Source of the DNA: Sipunculus nudus
Taxonomy: Eukaryota; Annelida; Sipuncula; Golfingiida; Sipunculidae
Assembly: GCA_026874595.1 (NCBI GenBank)
Contig: CM049306.1
Coordinates: 1,068,019-1,132,018, forward strand
Length of the DNA: 64,000 nucleotides
Direction of reading: 5' to 3'
This document shows, piece after piece, positions 10,531 to 21,690 of the stretch. The position numbers and the translations under genes are program-made. Position 1 is the stretch's first letter. Each line of letters opens with the position of its first letter. A model generated the notes under the pieces. The model worked only from the letters and a program-made list of their open reading frames with translations, searched no databases and was not told the DNA's origin.

Positions 10531-11040
10531 CCAATAACTAGACCTCTCTAGCTTTAAAAATGACAAAGTTAGAAAAATAAGACCCCAGATTTTCGAATAT
10601 CATGACTTTTTCCCAAAAATTCGTAACCATGGTTACGGCCAACTTGAAGCTGCTACACACCAGAAGAAAGGCCTTGGAATGACAATTAAAAGGAGCTATG
10701 TTTGAAGTAGATACGACTAATAGTAACAAAGATATGAAGAAAAAACGTTTTGTATACTTTTGATGACCTTGACCTTGATCTTTGACCTATATTGATCTAA
10801 AACAAAAGGCTTCCTGGAATTTTTATTCTTGACCAGCTGTGTCAGTTTGAAAGCAATTGCTGCAAAAGTGTGGCCTGTAGAGAGTCCACAGACAAACAAA
10901 CACACAAACAAACAGACATACGCAACTGACCAACCAACTTGCCGAAATCGAAGATTTCCGGCAAGCAACAAACAGACATCCGCGACTGACCAACCTGCTT
11001 GCAGAAATCGAAGATTTCCTGCAAGAAATAAAGTTGTGAC
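10530..11040 (+). repeat. X-box/nuclear-receptor module plus paired hairpin cassettes
   Basis: GTAACCATGGTTAC at 10623-10636, a TGACCTTGACCTTGATCTTTGACC tract at about 10764-10788, then (ACAAACA)n and two hairpin cassettes. The first hairpin is at 10938-10965. In the second (11003-11030) the left-arm C to A change is matched by a right-arm G to T change, so the pairing is kept. Confidence 0.7.
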
Positions 11041-12353
11041 TGTGCCTCCAACATGTATGATCATAGATGGGGCCCGGAGAGGCCGTCACGGACCGCTGCA
11101 CACGCCGGCCGCCCACCGTAAGGACCCTGCCGCCACTTGCGGCGACTGCACGTGTCTTCGTGGTATGGCAGAAAACGGCGCGAGATTTGACGAGACTAAC
11201 AATGTGACCCCTGAATGTGACTGCGAGTGTCAGCCGCTATCCAGCGCCGCAAACCATGTGTCTTTAGCGTGAAAAATGACAGAATTATAGGCATTTCTTT
11301 GAATGGTCATGTGTTCTCGTTTCACGAGAAACGGTGCGAGATATGACGAGACTTGCGATTGAATGGCTTAGAACTAGAGGGACGCTGCCTAACGCCAAAA
11401 AACAGACCTTTCTATCGCAAATATCAACAGAGATAGAAGCTGGAAAACTCCCTAATTTGAGATTGTCAAGTTTTACCCCAAAATTTGGTAACCATGGTAA
11501 CGGCAGCACAAAGCAACATGTGCGAAGGGATAAGCCAATGTTCCTAGTTTCAGATGCGACAAAAGAAATTGTTATATGCTCAATATGTTTTAAGATATTG
11601 CGGAAAAATGATAAGTTGTAGTGTTTTCAGTACCACGCCCCCTGGTGGCTATTTTCAAAAAATGAAAAAATAATTTCGAGATATTTATAAATAACACAAA
11701 ATACATTAATTTCAAAGCCATTGTTAATAAAATGCAACCTGCAGGTCATATTTAATGAAATCTCGAAAACTCTTGTCTGACGAGAAATAGTGTGAGATTT
11801 TACGAGACTTTTACTTGTATGATAAAAAACTTATTTAGTACTATCTGGTGCAAAAAACTAGACCTCTCTAGCTTTAAAACTGACAAAGTTAGAAAAATTA
11901 GTGCATTGATTTTCAATTTTCACCACTTTTACCGGAAAAAACGTAACCATGGTGACAACAAATTTCAGTCAGCTACACCTTAGATGAAAGGCCTTGGAAT
12001 GACAATTAAAATGAGCTACGGTTGAAGTAGATACGCCTTATAGAAAAAAAGATATGAAGAAAAAACCGTTTGGAGAACTTTTGATGTCCTTGACCTTGAC
12101 CTTTGACTGATCATGGCCAAAAACAATAGGCTCCGAGGAGAAAAGATCTTACACTTAATGTATAAGTTTCAGAGCGATTGCTTAAAGACTGTGGCCTGTA
12201 GCGCGTGTACATACAGACAAACAAACAAACATATGCGGGTGATCAACATGCTTGCGAAAATCGAAGATTTCCGGCAAGCAACAAACAGACATCCGCGACT
12301 GACCAACCAGCTTGCGAAAATCGAAGATTTCCGGCAAGCAATAAAGTTGTGAC
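11041..12353 (+). repeat. ~1.31-kb duplicated unit, copy 1, with GC-rich island
   Basis: TGTGCCTCCAACATGTATGA starts at 11041 and again at 12354, an offset of 1313 bp. Near-identity extends through roughly 600 bp. The first ~200 bp (11070-11260) is strongly GC- and CpG-rich compared with the AT-rich surroundings. Then come a TTCTCGT-TTC-ACGAGAA hairpin near 11308, GTAACCATGGTAAC at 11488-11501 and the CTCF-like core at 11633-11651. The tail (11830-12350) is an X-box/receptor module and paired hairpin cassettes. The 147-codon frame here is repeat-derived. Confidence 0.75.
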
Positions 12354-13540
12354 TGTGCCTCCAACATGTATGATCATAGATGGGGCCCGGAGAGGCCGTC
12401 ACGCACCGCTGCACACGCCGGCCGCCCACCGTAAGGACCCTGCCGCCACTTGCGGCGACGGCACGTGTCTTCGTGGTATGGCGAAAAACGGCGCGAGATT
12501 TGACGAGACTAACAATGTGACCCCTGAATGTGACTGCGTGTGTCAGCCGCTATCCAGCGCTGCAAACCATTTGTCTGTAGCGTAAAAAATGACAGAATTA
12601 TAGGCATTTCTTTGAATGGTCACGTGTTCTCGTTTCACGAGAAACGGTGCGAGATATGACGAGACTTGCGATTGAACGGCTTAGAACTAGAGGGATGCTG
12701 TCTAACGCCAAAAAAACAGACCTTTCTATCGCAAATATCAACAGAGATAGAAGCTGGAAAACTCAGAATTTTAAGATTGTCAAGTTTTACCCCAAAATTT
12801 GGTAACCATGGTAACGGCAGCACAAAGCTACATGTGCGAAGGGATAAGCCAATGTTCCTAGTTTCAGATACGACAAAAAAATTGGTGTCACGTTTAATAT
12901 TTTTTTAGATATTGCAGAAAAATGATATGTTACAGTGTTTCATGTACCACGCCCCCTGGTGGCTATTTCCAAAAAATGAAAAATTGGTTTCGAGATATTT
13001 CTAAATAACACAAAATATGTCATTTTCAAAGTCATAGTTTAAAAAATGCGACCTGTAAGCCATATTTAATGAAATCTCGAAAATTCTCGTTTGACGAGAA
13101 ATGGTGCGAGATTTTACGAGACTTTCACTTGCATGATAAAAAGCTTATTTAGTACTATCTGATGCAAAAAACTAGAACTCTCTAGCTTTAAAAATGACAA
13201 AGTTAGAAAAATTAGGCCTTTTATTTTCGAAAATCATGAGTTTTCCCCCAAAATGTGTAACCATAGAAACAGCAGATTTCAGCAACATATATATCAGAAG
13301 AAAGGCCTTGGAATGCCGATTAAAATGAGCCATGTTTGAAGTGGCTATGACAAATAGTAATGGGGATATGAAGAAAAGAGCACTTTAGGAACTTTTGATG
13401 ACCTTGACCTTGACCTTTGACCTATATTGCCCAAAAACAATAGGCTTCTTGCATTTTTGATTTTACACAAACTGTGAAAGTATGAAAGCGATGGGATCAA
13501 AATTGCGACCTGTAGAGACTGGACAGACAAACAAACAAAC
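12354..13540 (+). repeat. ~1.31-kb duplicated unit, copy 2
   Basis: Repeats the order of copy 1: GC-rich island, hairpin near 12629, GTAACCATGGTAAC at 12802-12815, CTCF-like core at 12947-12965 and CTCGTTTGACGAG near 13087. Then comes a module with four adjoining TGACCT-type half-sites at 13399-13423. It diverges from copy 1 after the receptor tract, where it lacks the hairpin cassettes and joins GACCATAGGTCGAACGCTTG. Confidence 0.7.
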
Positions 13541-15070
13541 TAGACGACCATAGGTCGAACGCTTGCCGGAAATCAGAAGTGAAACACAGACGGACAGACA
13601 GTACATATTGTCGGTTTTCTATTAATGGAATGACTCTCAGGGACATTGCTGAGAATATGTGGCCTGTAGAATGACATATGAGACAAAAGAACAGGCAAGC
13701 AGACAAAGCTGACAACAAAAGACGAACAGACAGACATACTGACTTTGTGAGACAAGATTGACACCAGATGACTTTACCTAGTTATGGAGAAGATTCAAAG
13801 GAAGAAAATGAGTTATAATTTATGTAATTTAGATTTATAGTTTTGGAGGTATGGCGAATTAATTATATACTTGGAAGGTTCGTCTGTAGCGCCCTCTAGC
13901 GGACATATTCCGAAGATGACAAATGCGTTTCGTATTATTAGTGTATGACATAAGATGTCCCAGTTTCAAAAGGATTCCGTCAAAGCTGTGGCCTGTAGAA
14001 TGCTATATGTAAGGCGTAAGAACCAGCAAGCAGGCGACTTTGAGGATAACGTACAAACAGATGGACACACTGACAAAGTGACAGAAGATTGAAACCAGAT
14101 GCCTTAATCAGGTTATGCAGAAGACTCAAAGGAAGAATATAAGCTTTAGTTTATATAACTGAGGCTTTGGGTGTACAGATATGGCCAATACATTGGTATG
14201 TGTGTGAGGGTCGTGTGCAGCGCCCACTTGTGGCCATATCCGGAAAATGAAAAATTTATTTTCTAGATATTAGTGTAAGACATAAGGTGTAATAGTTTCA
14301 AAAGGATTTCATCAAAACTGTGGCCTATAGAATGCTAAATGTGAGACGCAAGAACCAGCAAGCAGGCGAATTTTAGGACAACTGACAAACAGACGGACAC
14401 ACTGACAAAGTGACTCAAGATTGAGTCCAGATGACTTCTCCAGGTTATGAAGAAGACTCAAAGGAAGAAAAAAGGTACAGTTTATGTAACTGAGGTTTAT
14501 AGTTTTGGAGATATTGCCAAAGCATGATATGTTGGGAGAGGTTCGAGTTCAGCGCCCCCTAGCGGCCATATCCGGAAAAAGGAAAATTTGTTTTGAGATA
14601 TTAGTGTAAGACTTAAGATGTAATAGTTTCAAAAGGATTCTTTCAAAACTGTGGCCTGTAGAATGCTATATGTGAGACGCAAGAGCAAGCAGGCGAATTT
14701 GAGGACAACTGACAAACAGACAGACACACCGACAAAGTGACACAACATTGAGACCAGATGACATTATTAGTTTATGGAGAAGACTCAGAGGGAAAAAATA
14801 AGCTATAGTTTATGTAATGTAGGCTTTGGGTTTTAGAGATATGGCCAATGTAATGATATGTGTGTGAGGGTTGTGTGCAGCGCCCCCTAGCTGCCATATT
14901 CAAAAAATGAAAAAACAATTTCGAGATACTAGTGTAGGACTTATGATTTGACAGTTTCAAAAAGGTTCCTGCAATAATGTGGCCTTTGACGCAAGATGAA
15001 TGAAATCTCGAAATATCTCTATTGACGAGATATTTTACGAGATACTCCAAGACTTTTTATAAAATCTTGT
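13540..15070 (+). repeat. Composite copy with four ~330-bp monomers
   Basis: A near-duplicate of 2430-3950. CTCF-like cores are at 13887-13905, 14218-14236, 14550-14568 and 14878-14896, about 330 bp apart. It ends with GAAATCTCGAAATATCTCTA and a GAGATATTTTACGAGATA palindromic segment. Confidence 0.8.
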
Positions 15071-16412
15071 AGTACTAGTTGAATGCTACCTGATGCAAAA
15101 AACTAGATCACTCTAGCTTTAAAACTGACAAAGTTGGAAAAATAAGACCCCTTATTTTCAAATATCATGACTTTCCCCCAAAATTCGTAACCATGGTTAC
15201 AGCAAATTTGCGTCAGCTACACACCAGATGACAGGCCTTGGAATGACGATTAAAATGAGCTATCGTTGAAGTAGATACGACTAATAGTCACAAAGATATG
15301 AAGAAAAAACCCTTTTGAGAAGTTTTGACGACCTTGACCTTGACCTTTGACCTATTTTGGCCAGAAACAAAAGGACACCTAGAAATTATGTTTTTTATCA
15401 TCCCTGTAAGTTTCAAGGTTATTGTGGCAAAATTGTGGTCAGGAGATTGATGACAAACAAACAAACAAAAAAGCATGATATGCTGGGAGAGGTTCGAGTT
15501 CAGCGCCCCCTAGCGGCCATATCCGGAAAATGAAAAATTCGTTTCGAGATATTAGTGTAAGACTTAAGATGTAATAGTTTCAAAAGGATTCTTTCAAAAC
15601 TGTGGCCTGTAGAATGCTATATGTGAGACGCAAAAGCAAGCAGGCGAATTTATGGACAACTGACAAACAGACGGACACAATGACACAGTGACACAACATT
15701 GAGACCAGATGACATTATCCGTTTATGGAGAAGACTCAGAGGGAAAAAATAAGCTATAGTTTATGTAATTGAGGCTTTGGGTTTTAGAGATATGGCCAAT
15801 GTAATGATATCTGTGTGAGGGTCGTGTGCAGCGCCCCCTAGCAGCCATATTCAAAAAATGAAAATACAATTTCGAGATACTAGTGTAGGACTTATGATAT
15901 GTCAGATTCAAAAAGATTCCTGCAATAATGTGGCCTTTGGCGCAAGATGAATGAAATCTCGAAATATCTCTATTCACGAGATATTTTACGAGATACTGCA
16001 AGACTTGTAATAAAATCTTGTAGTACTAGTTGAATGCTACCTGATGCAAAAAACTAGATCACTCTAGCTTTAAAACTGACAAAGTTAGAAAAATCAGATC
16101 CCTTATTTTCGAATATCATGACTTTTCCCCAAAAAATTGTAACCATGGTTACGGCAAATTTGAGTCAGCTACACACCAGATGACAGGCCTTGGAATGACG
16201 ATTAAAATGAGCTATTGTTGAAGTAGATACGACTAATAGTCACAAAGATATGAAGAAAAAACCCTTTTGAGAAGTTTTGACGACCTTGACCTTGACCTTT
16301 GACCTATTTTAACCAAAAACAATAGGGCACCTAGAAATTATGTTTTCCAACATCCCTCTAAGTTTCAAGGTTATTGTGGCAAAATTGTGGCCAGGAGAGT
16401 GGTGACAAACAA

Positions 16413-16460
<48 letters not shown>
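15070..16460 (+). repeat. Two composite modules separated by 330-bp monomers, ending in a GACA microsatellite
   Basis: Modules at 15080-15470 and 16040-16400 are near-identical: palindromes at 15187 and 16139, DR0+DR1 tracts at 15335-15353 and 16287-16305. They flank two 330-bp monomers with cores at 15501-15519 and 15829-15847. A (GACA)n run occupies about 16417-16455. The second module is therefore a local duplication of the first. Confidence 0.75.
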
Positions 16461-16463
<3 letters not shown>

Positions 16464-17790
16464 TACGCAACTGACCAATATGCTTGCCGAAATCTTTGAT
16501 TCCGGCAAGCAACAAACGGAACTGATCAACATACTTGTCGAAATCTCTGATTCCGGCAAGCAATAAACTATAACGCGACAGAAATGGCAAACCGGCCCGC
16601 AAAGAGTGCCTGTGGTCACTTATTTTATACAGCGAACGCTATAATTTTTGCAGTCACGTGAAAGCGTGTCTGTCTTTCATACTAAAACGCGTGCATGCAT
16701 GCGTGATGGCATATGTATTTGTGCATGCGGGTTTTAATTTTTACAAAGTTGCTAAAATTTGCGGGGACCGTGTATGATTAAACAAAAGAGGTCATGGGCA
16801 GAAAGGCCATGAAAGGCCAATTCATATGGTGTACAGTTTATGTACCTAAAATGTGTAGTTTTGGAGATATGGTTAAACAATGATAGTAGGTACGGGGTTG
16901 CAGTGCAGCGCCCCCTAGCGGTAATTTTCCAAAAACTGAACAATTGCTTTCGAGATATTAGTGTACGACGTAACATGTATCAGTTTCAAAAGGATGCCTG
17001 CATATCTGTGGCCTATAGGGCATGTCACCGTGAAATCGCGAAATCTCATTCGACGAGAAACGGTGCGAGATTTTGCAAGATTTTTGGTTGGATCACCGAG
17101 AACTCACCAAGGGCTACAAGATGCAAAACTTTTGACCTCTCCAGCATAAAAACTGACAGAGTTAGAAGCTGAAAACTGCATATTTTCCAAATTCAAAGGT
17201 TTTACCCCAAAAATAGAGAAATCTGGCAATAGCGCACTTTGGCACCTATGCGCAAAAATAAGCCCATGGACCCTAGTTTAAGGTGCTGTGATGGAAATGG
17301 CCCAATGTTTAATAGTTCTGGAGGTATAGCACCAAAACAAATTTTCATGTTTTTTCATCTGCAACGCCCCCTGGCGGCCATTTCCAAAATCTGAAAAACC
17401 CGTTTCGAGATATTCTTATGTTACATAAAATATCTCAGAATCAGTAAAATTGCTGCAAATTTGAAAAATATCACGAAATTCCATGATTTCTCCCCAAAAT
17501 TGCGTAACCATGGTAACAGCGAAATGAGGCAATTTTGCAGTGTTGGAAGTGGCCATGCAGTGGCAAATAAAACGGGCTACAGATTAGGTGCCTACGGCTA
17601 TTTTTGACGAAGGTATGAAGAGAAAACCGTTTTTGAGCTTTTTGGTGACCCTGACCTTGACCCTTGACCGATCATGACCAAAAACAATAGGCTCCGAGAA
17701 GAACCGATTATACACTCTATCTATAAGTTTCAGGACGATTGGTGCAAAATTGTGGCCTGTAGAGCGGGGACATACAGACAAACAAACAAA
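16460..17790 (+). repeat. Hairpin cassettes and diverged composite
   Basis: Paired cassettes at 16460-16564 use TTT and TCT loops. A short unique stretch (16570-16830) follows. Then come diverged monomers with cores at 16906-16924 and 17362-17380 (CAACGCCCCCTGGCGGCCA), GTAACCATGGTAAC at 17504-17517 and a TGACCCTGACCTTGACCC tract near 17646. No coding exon is evident. Confidence 0.6.
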
Positions 17791-17962
17791 CGGAACTGAT
17801 CAACATACTTGTCGAAATCTCTGATTCCGGCAAGCAACAAACAGACAAACAGACATCCGTGACTGACCAACCAGCTTGCAAAAATCGAAGATTTCCGGCA
17901 AGCAACAAACAAACAGACACGACGATTAGCCTATAGTCGCCAGACCTAGGCTGGCGACTATA
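17790..17962 (+). repeat. Paired hairpin cassettes plus 12-bp-stem palindrome
   Basis: Two cassettes (TCT and GAA loops) are followed by a perfect stem at 17932-17962: TATAGTCGCCAG, loop ACCTAGG, CTGGCGACTATA. The same cassette-plus-palindrome order recurs at 20341-20522, with one mismatch in the stem at 20492-20522. Confidence 0.7.
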
Positions 17963-19900
17963 ACTAGATGACCTGAGGTCACGCGCTTGCCAGAAATGAT
18001 GTCAAGTTAGTCAGATGAACAAGCAGTGTCAAAGTGAAAGAAAATAATCCATAGTTTGTGAAGAAAGAACCAATATTAACAAAGTTCTAAAGAAAATAAG
18101 ATTTTGATATATTTTGATCACCTTGACCTTGACCTTTGACTTATTTGAATAATAAACATAGGACTTCCAGATATCATCATGATATATGACAAGTGTAATT
18201 TACAAAACGATTCCTGCAAAACTGTGGCCAGTAGAATGCTACATGTGAGACGCAAGAACCAGGAAGCAGGCGAAATTGAGGAGAATGGACAAACAGACAA
18301 ACATACTGACAAACTGACCCAAGATTGAGAACAGATGACTTAATCATGTTATGGAGAAACCTCAGAGGAAGATAATAAGCTATAGTTTATGTAAATGAGG
18401 TTTATAGTTTTGGAGATATGGGCAAAAAAGGATATGTTGTGGAAGTTTGAGTGCACCGCCCCCTAGCGGCCATATCTGGAAAATGAAAAATCGGTTTCCA
18501 GATATTAGTGTAAGACATAAGATGTAATAGTTTTAAAAGGATTCTTTCAAAACTGTGGCCTGTAGAATGCTATATGTGAGAAGCAAGAACCGGCAAGCAA
18601 GCAAATTTGAGGACAACTGAGAAACAGACGGACACACAGACAAAGTGACTCAAGATGGAGACCAAATGAATACACCAGGTTTTTGGAAAGACCCAGAGGA
18701 AGAAAATAAGCTATAGTTTATGTAAATGAGGTTTATAGTTTTGGAGATATGGGCAAAAAAGGATATGTTGTGGAAGTTTGAGTGCACCGCCCCCTAGCGG
18801 CCAATTCTGGAAAATGAAAAATCGGTTTCGAGATATTAGTGTAAGACATAAGATGTAATAGTTTTAAAAGGATTCTTTCAAAACTGTTGCCTGTAGAATG
18901 CTATATGTGAGACGCAAGAACCGGCAAGCAAGCGAATTTGAGGACAACTGGGAAACAGACGGACACACAGACAAAGTGACTCAAGATTGAGACCAAATGA
19001 ATACACCAGGTTTTTGGAAAGACCCAGAGGAAGAAAATAAGCTATAGTTTATGTAAATGAGGTTTATAGTTTTGGAGATATGGCCAAAAAATGATATGTT
19101 GTGAAAGTTTGAGTGCACCACCCCCTAGCGGCCAATTCTGGAAAATGAAAAACCGGTTTCGAGATATTAGTGTAAGACATAAGATGTAATAGTTTTAAAA
19201 GGATTTTTTCAAAACTGTGGCCTGTAGAATGCTATATGTGAGACGAAGAACCGGCAAGCAAGCGAATTTGAGGACAACTGAGAAACAGACGGACACACAG
19301 ACAAAGTGACTCAAGATTGAGACCAAATGAATACACCAGGTTTTTGGAAAGTCCCAGAGGAAGAAAATAAGCTATAGTTTATGTAAATGAGGTTTATAGT
19401 TTTGGAGATATGGCCAAAAAATGATATGTTGTGCAAGTTTGAGTGCACTGCCCCCTAGCGGCCAATTCTGGAAAATGAAAAATTGGTTTCGAGATATTAG
19501 TGTAAGACATTAGATGTAATTGGTTTTAAAAGGATTCTTTCAAAATTGTGGCCTGTAGAATGCTATATGTGAGACGCAAGAACCGGCAAGCAAGCAGATT
19601 TGAGGACAACTGAGAAACAGACGGACACACAGACAAAGTGACACAAGATTGAGACCAGATGACTAAACAAGTTCATGAAGAAGACTTAGAGGAAAAAAAT
19701 AAACTATAGTTTTTGTAATTGAAGCTTATAATTTTGGAGATATTGCCAAAACATGATATGTTGGAGAGGTTTGCACCCAGTGCCCCCTAGTGGCCGAATT
19801 CAAAAAATGAAAAAATGATTTCGAGATAATAGTGTAGGACTTAGGATATGTCAGTTTCAAAAAGATTCCTGCAAAACTGTGGCCTCCAGGGCAAAATTAC
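17963..19900 (+). repeat. 331-bp tandem array with CTCF-like cores
   Basis: Cores start at 18454, 18785, 19116 and 19446 (331, 331 and 330 bp apart), with a more diverged fifth monomer at 19778. The middle units are nearly identical, so expansion is recent. The fifth core on the minus strand is CGGCCACTAGGGGGCACTG, close to the CTCF consensus. The leader (17969-18360) matches 9500-9900. Confidence 0.85.
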
Positions 19901-20590
19901 TGAAATCTCAAAATCTCTCGTTTGACAAGATATTATACGAGATATTGCGAGACTCTTATGGGAATCTTGTAGTACTAGGTGAATGCTACCTGAAGCAAAA
20001 AATAAGACCTCTGTAGCTTCAAAACTGACAAATTTAGAAAAATATCAGCACTTTTCCCCAAAAATGCGTTACCATGGTTACCGCAAATTGAGTCAGCTAC
20101 ACACCAGAAGACAGGCCTTGGAATGACAATTAAAATGAGCTACTGTTGAAGTAGATACGACCAATATTAACACAGATATGAACAAAAAACCGTTTTGTAT
20201 ACTTTTGATGACCGTGACCTTGACATTTGAGCTATAATGCCCAAAAACAATAGGCTTCCAGGACTTTTGCTTGTCTACCAGCTGTGTAAGTTTGAAAGCA
20301 ATTGCTGAAAAATTGTGGCCTGTAGAGAGTCCACAGACAAACAAACAGACATCCGCGACTGACCAACCTGCTTGCAAAAATCGAAGATTTCCGGCAAGCA
20401 ACAAACAGACAGACAGACATACGCAACTGACCAACCAACTTGCAGAAATCAAAGATTTCCGGCAAGCAACAAACAGACACAACGATTAGCCTATAGTCAC
20501 CAGACCTAGGCTGGCGACTATAACAAAAAGACAGACAGACAAATGGACATACAGAACTGACCAACATGCTTGCGGAAATCGAAGGCCGAA
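19900..20590 (+). repeat. Last composite module with cassettes and palindrome
   Basis: CTCGTTTGACAAG palindrome remnant near 19918, GTTACCATGGTTAC at 20068-20081, a TGACCGTGACCTTGACATTT tract near 20208, paired hairpin cassettes, the 20492-20522 palindrome, and one half cassette ending about 20583. The composite system stops here. Confidence 0.7.
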
Positions 20591-21690
20591 GTAAAATGTT
20601 CTACCATTTCTCAAATTGGCAAAAGAAATTTGGTGGTGAACCGCATATTTCATAGTTTATAGGATCATTCATTTGTTTCTGCTTTAAAAATATGAGCATT
20701 TACTCCATCACACCAATCATTCCAGTTAACTTTAGCAGAGTCAAACGTGTATCAGTCTAAAATCATTAACATAGAACCTCTAAGTATTGCGAATATCCTC
20801 GTCTTGCGACAGGTCTACAGGGTTCCTGGTCTGAAAATGATGATGCTGCGTCTGAAGTATTTCAGTTTCTCCATTTCGGTATTCCATTGCTTTAATGAGT
20901 ATATCGCCCCACTCCATTTCATAGCTGAATGTTTATCCATATAAACCCGAATTACAAAGCATTGTATAACCTCAAGTTTATGTTTAAACTGTGTTTAATC
21001 GACAATTCTACACCGCTTTTAGTTATATATTCAACATAGCTAATAAGTCATACGTTCCTGTCATACAACTAACATGACATACATCATGACGTCATTAAGA
21101 GTGATATTTAATGCTTTCACATACCTGTTCCATATGCAGCCAAATAGAAAAATCACATACATATACTCCATGATTGGCATGAAAATCTAAAATTCAATGG
21201 AGACAAATGTAAACATGCTCTGAAGAATTATTTATAAAAGTTAGTCTTAATGCTTTAACTATTTTTACCGCGTACACATGCCATAGAAAGTATATTAACC
21301 TCTGTATCCTATTAGGCATACGATCCGCCTTCAAGATTATCGGTAAAAGTGTAAAAGGCTGTGAGACATCAGGCCTACCTATCACCCCTCTTATCTATAT
21401 TTCGACTGACCCATTTATAGGCCACCCCTACTTAAAGTATGATCAGTAGCCGCCTCGATAATTCTACGCATCCCAGTTTCTCACGTTTAACAACAGACTG
21501 GCAGTGTATGACATGTTTCAGACAGACCTTCCAGCAATATGGTGATTTTAAATTCCTGTATTGATTTATATTATCTGTGGGAAAAGTCCTATTGGGCTAT
21601 CACCTTTCAGCTGCACAGTTGACTTTTAGTAATATTACACAATATACTTTGTGTAATTTTTTAGAATAGAGATAAAAATATTTACAAATT
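20591..21690. other. Unique sequence, one weak minus-strand exon candidate
   Basis: No repeat family is recognised here. On the minus strand, an acceptor-like CATTCAG before 20924 is followed by an open frame of about 48 residues ending at TAG (20780-20782), with the motifs EMEWGDILIKAMEYRNGE and RNPVDLSQDE. It resembles no family I know and does not match the expected next part of ATG7. I leave it as a candidate only. Confidence 0.25.

Noticed and set aside
10829-11272. 147-codon plus-strand frame over the GC-rich island (and its 126-codon copy at 12205-12585)
   Set aside because: It starts in the AC-rich tract and hairpin cassettes and changes in frame between copies. It looks like repeat sequence rather than a gene.
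20780-20924. Minus-strand exon-like frame EMEWGDILIKAMEYRNGE ending in TAG
   Set aside because: Its phase could follow the last ATG7 exon, but the residues do not match ATG7 and no family is recognised. A cDNA would be needed, so it is noted only as a candidate.
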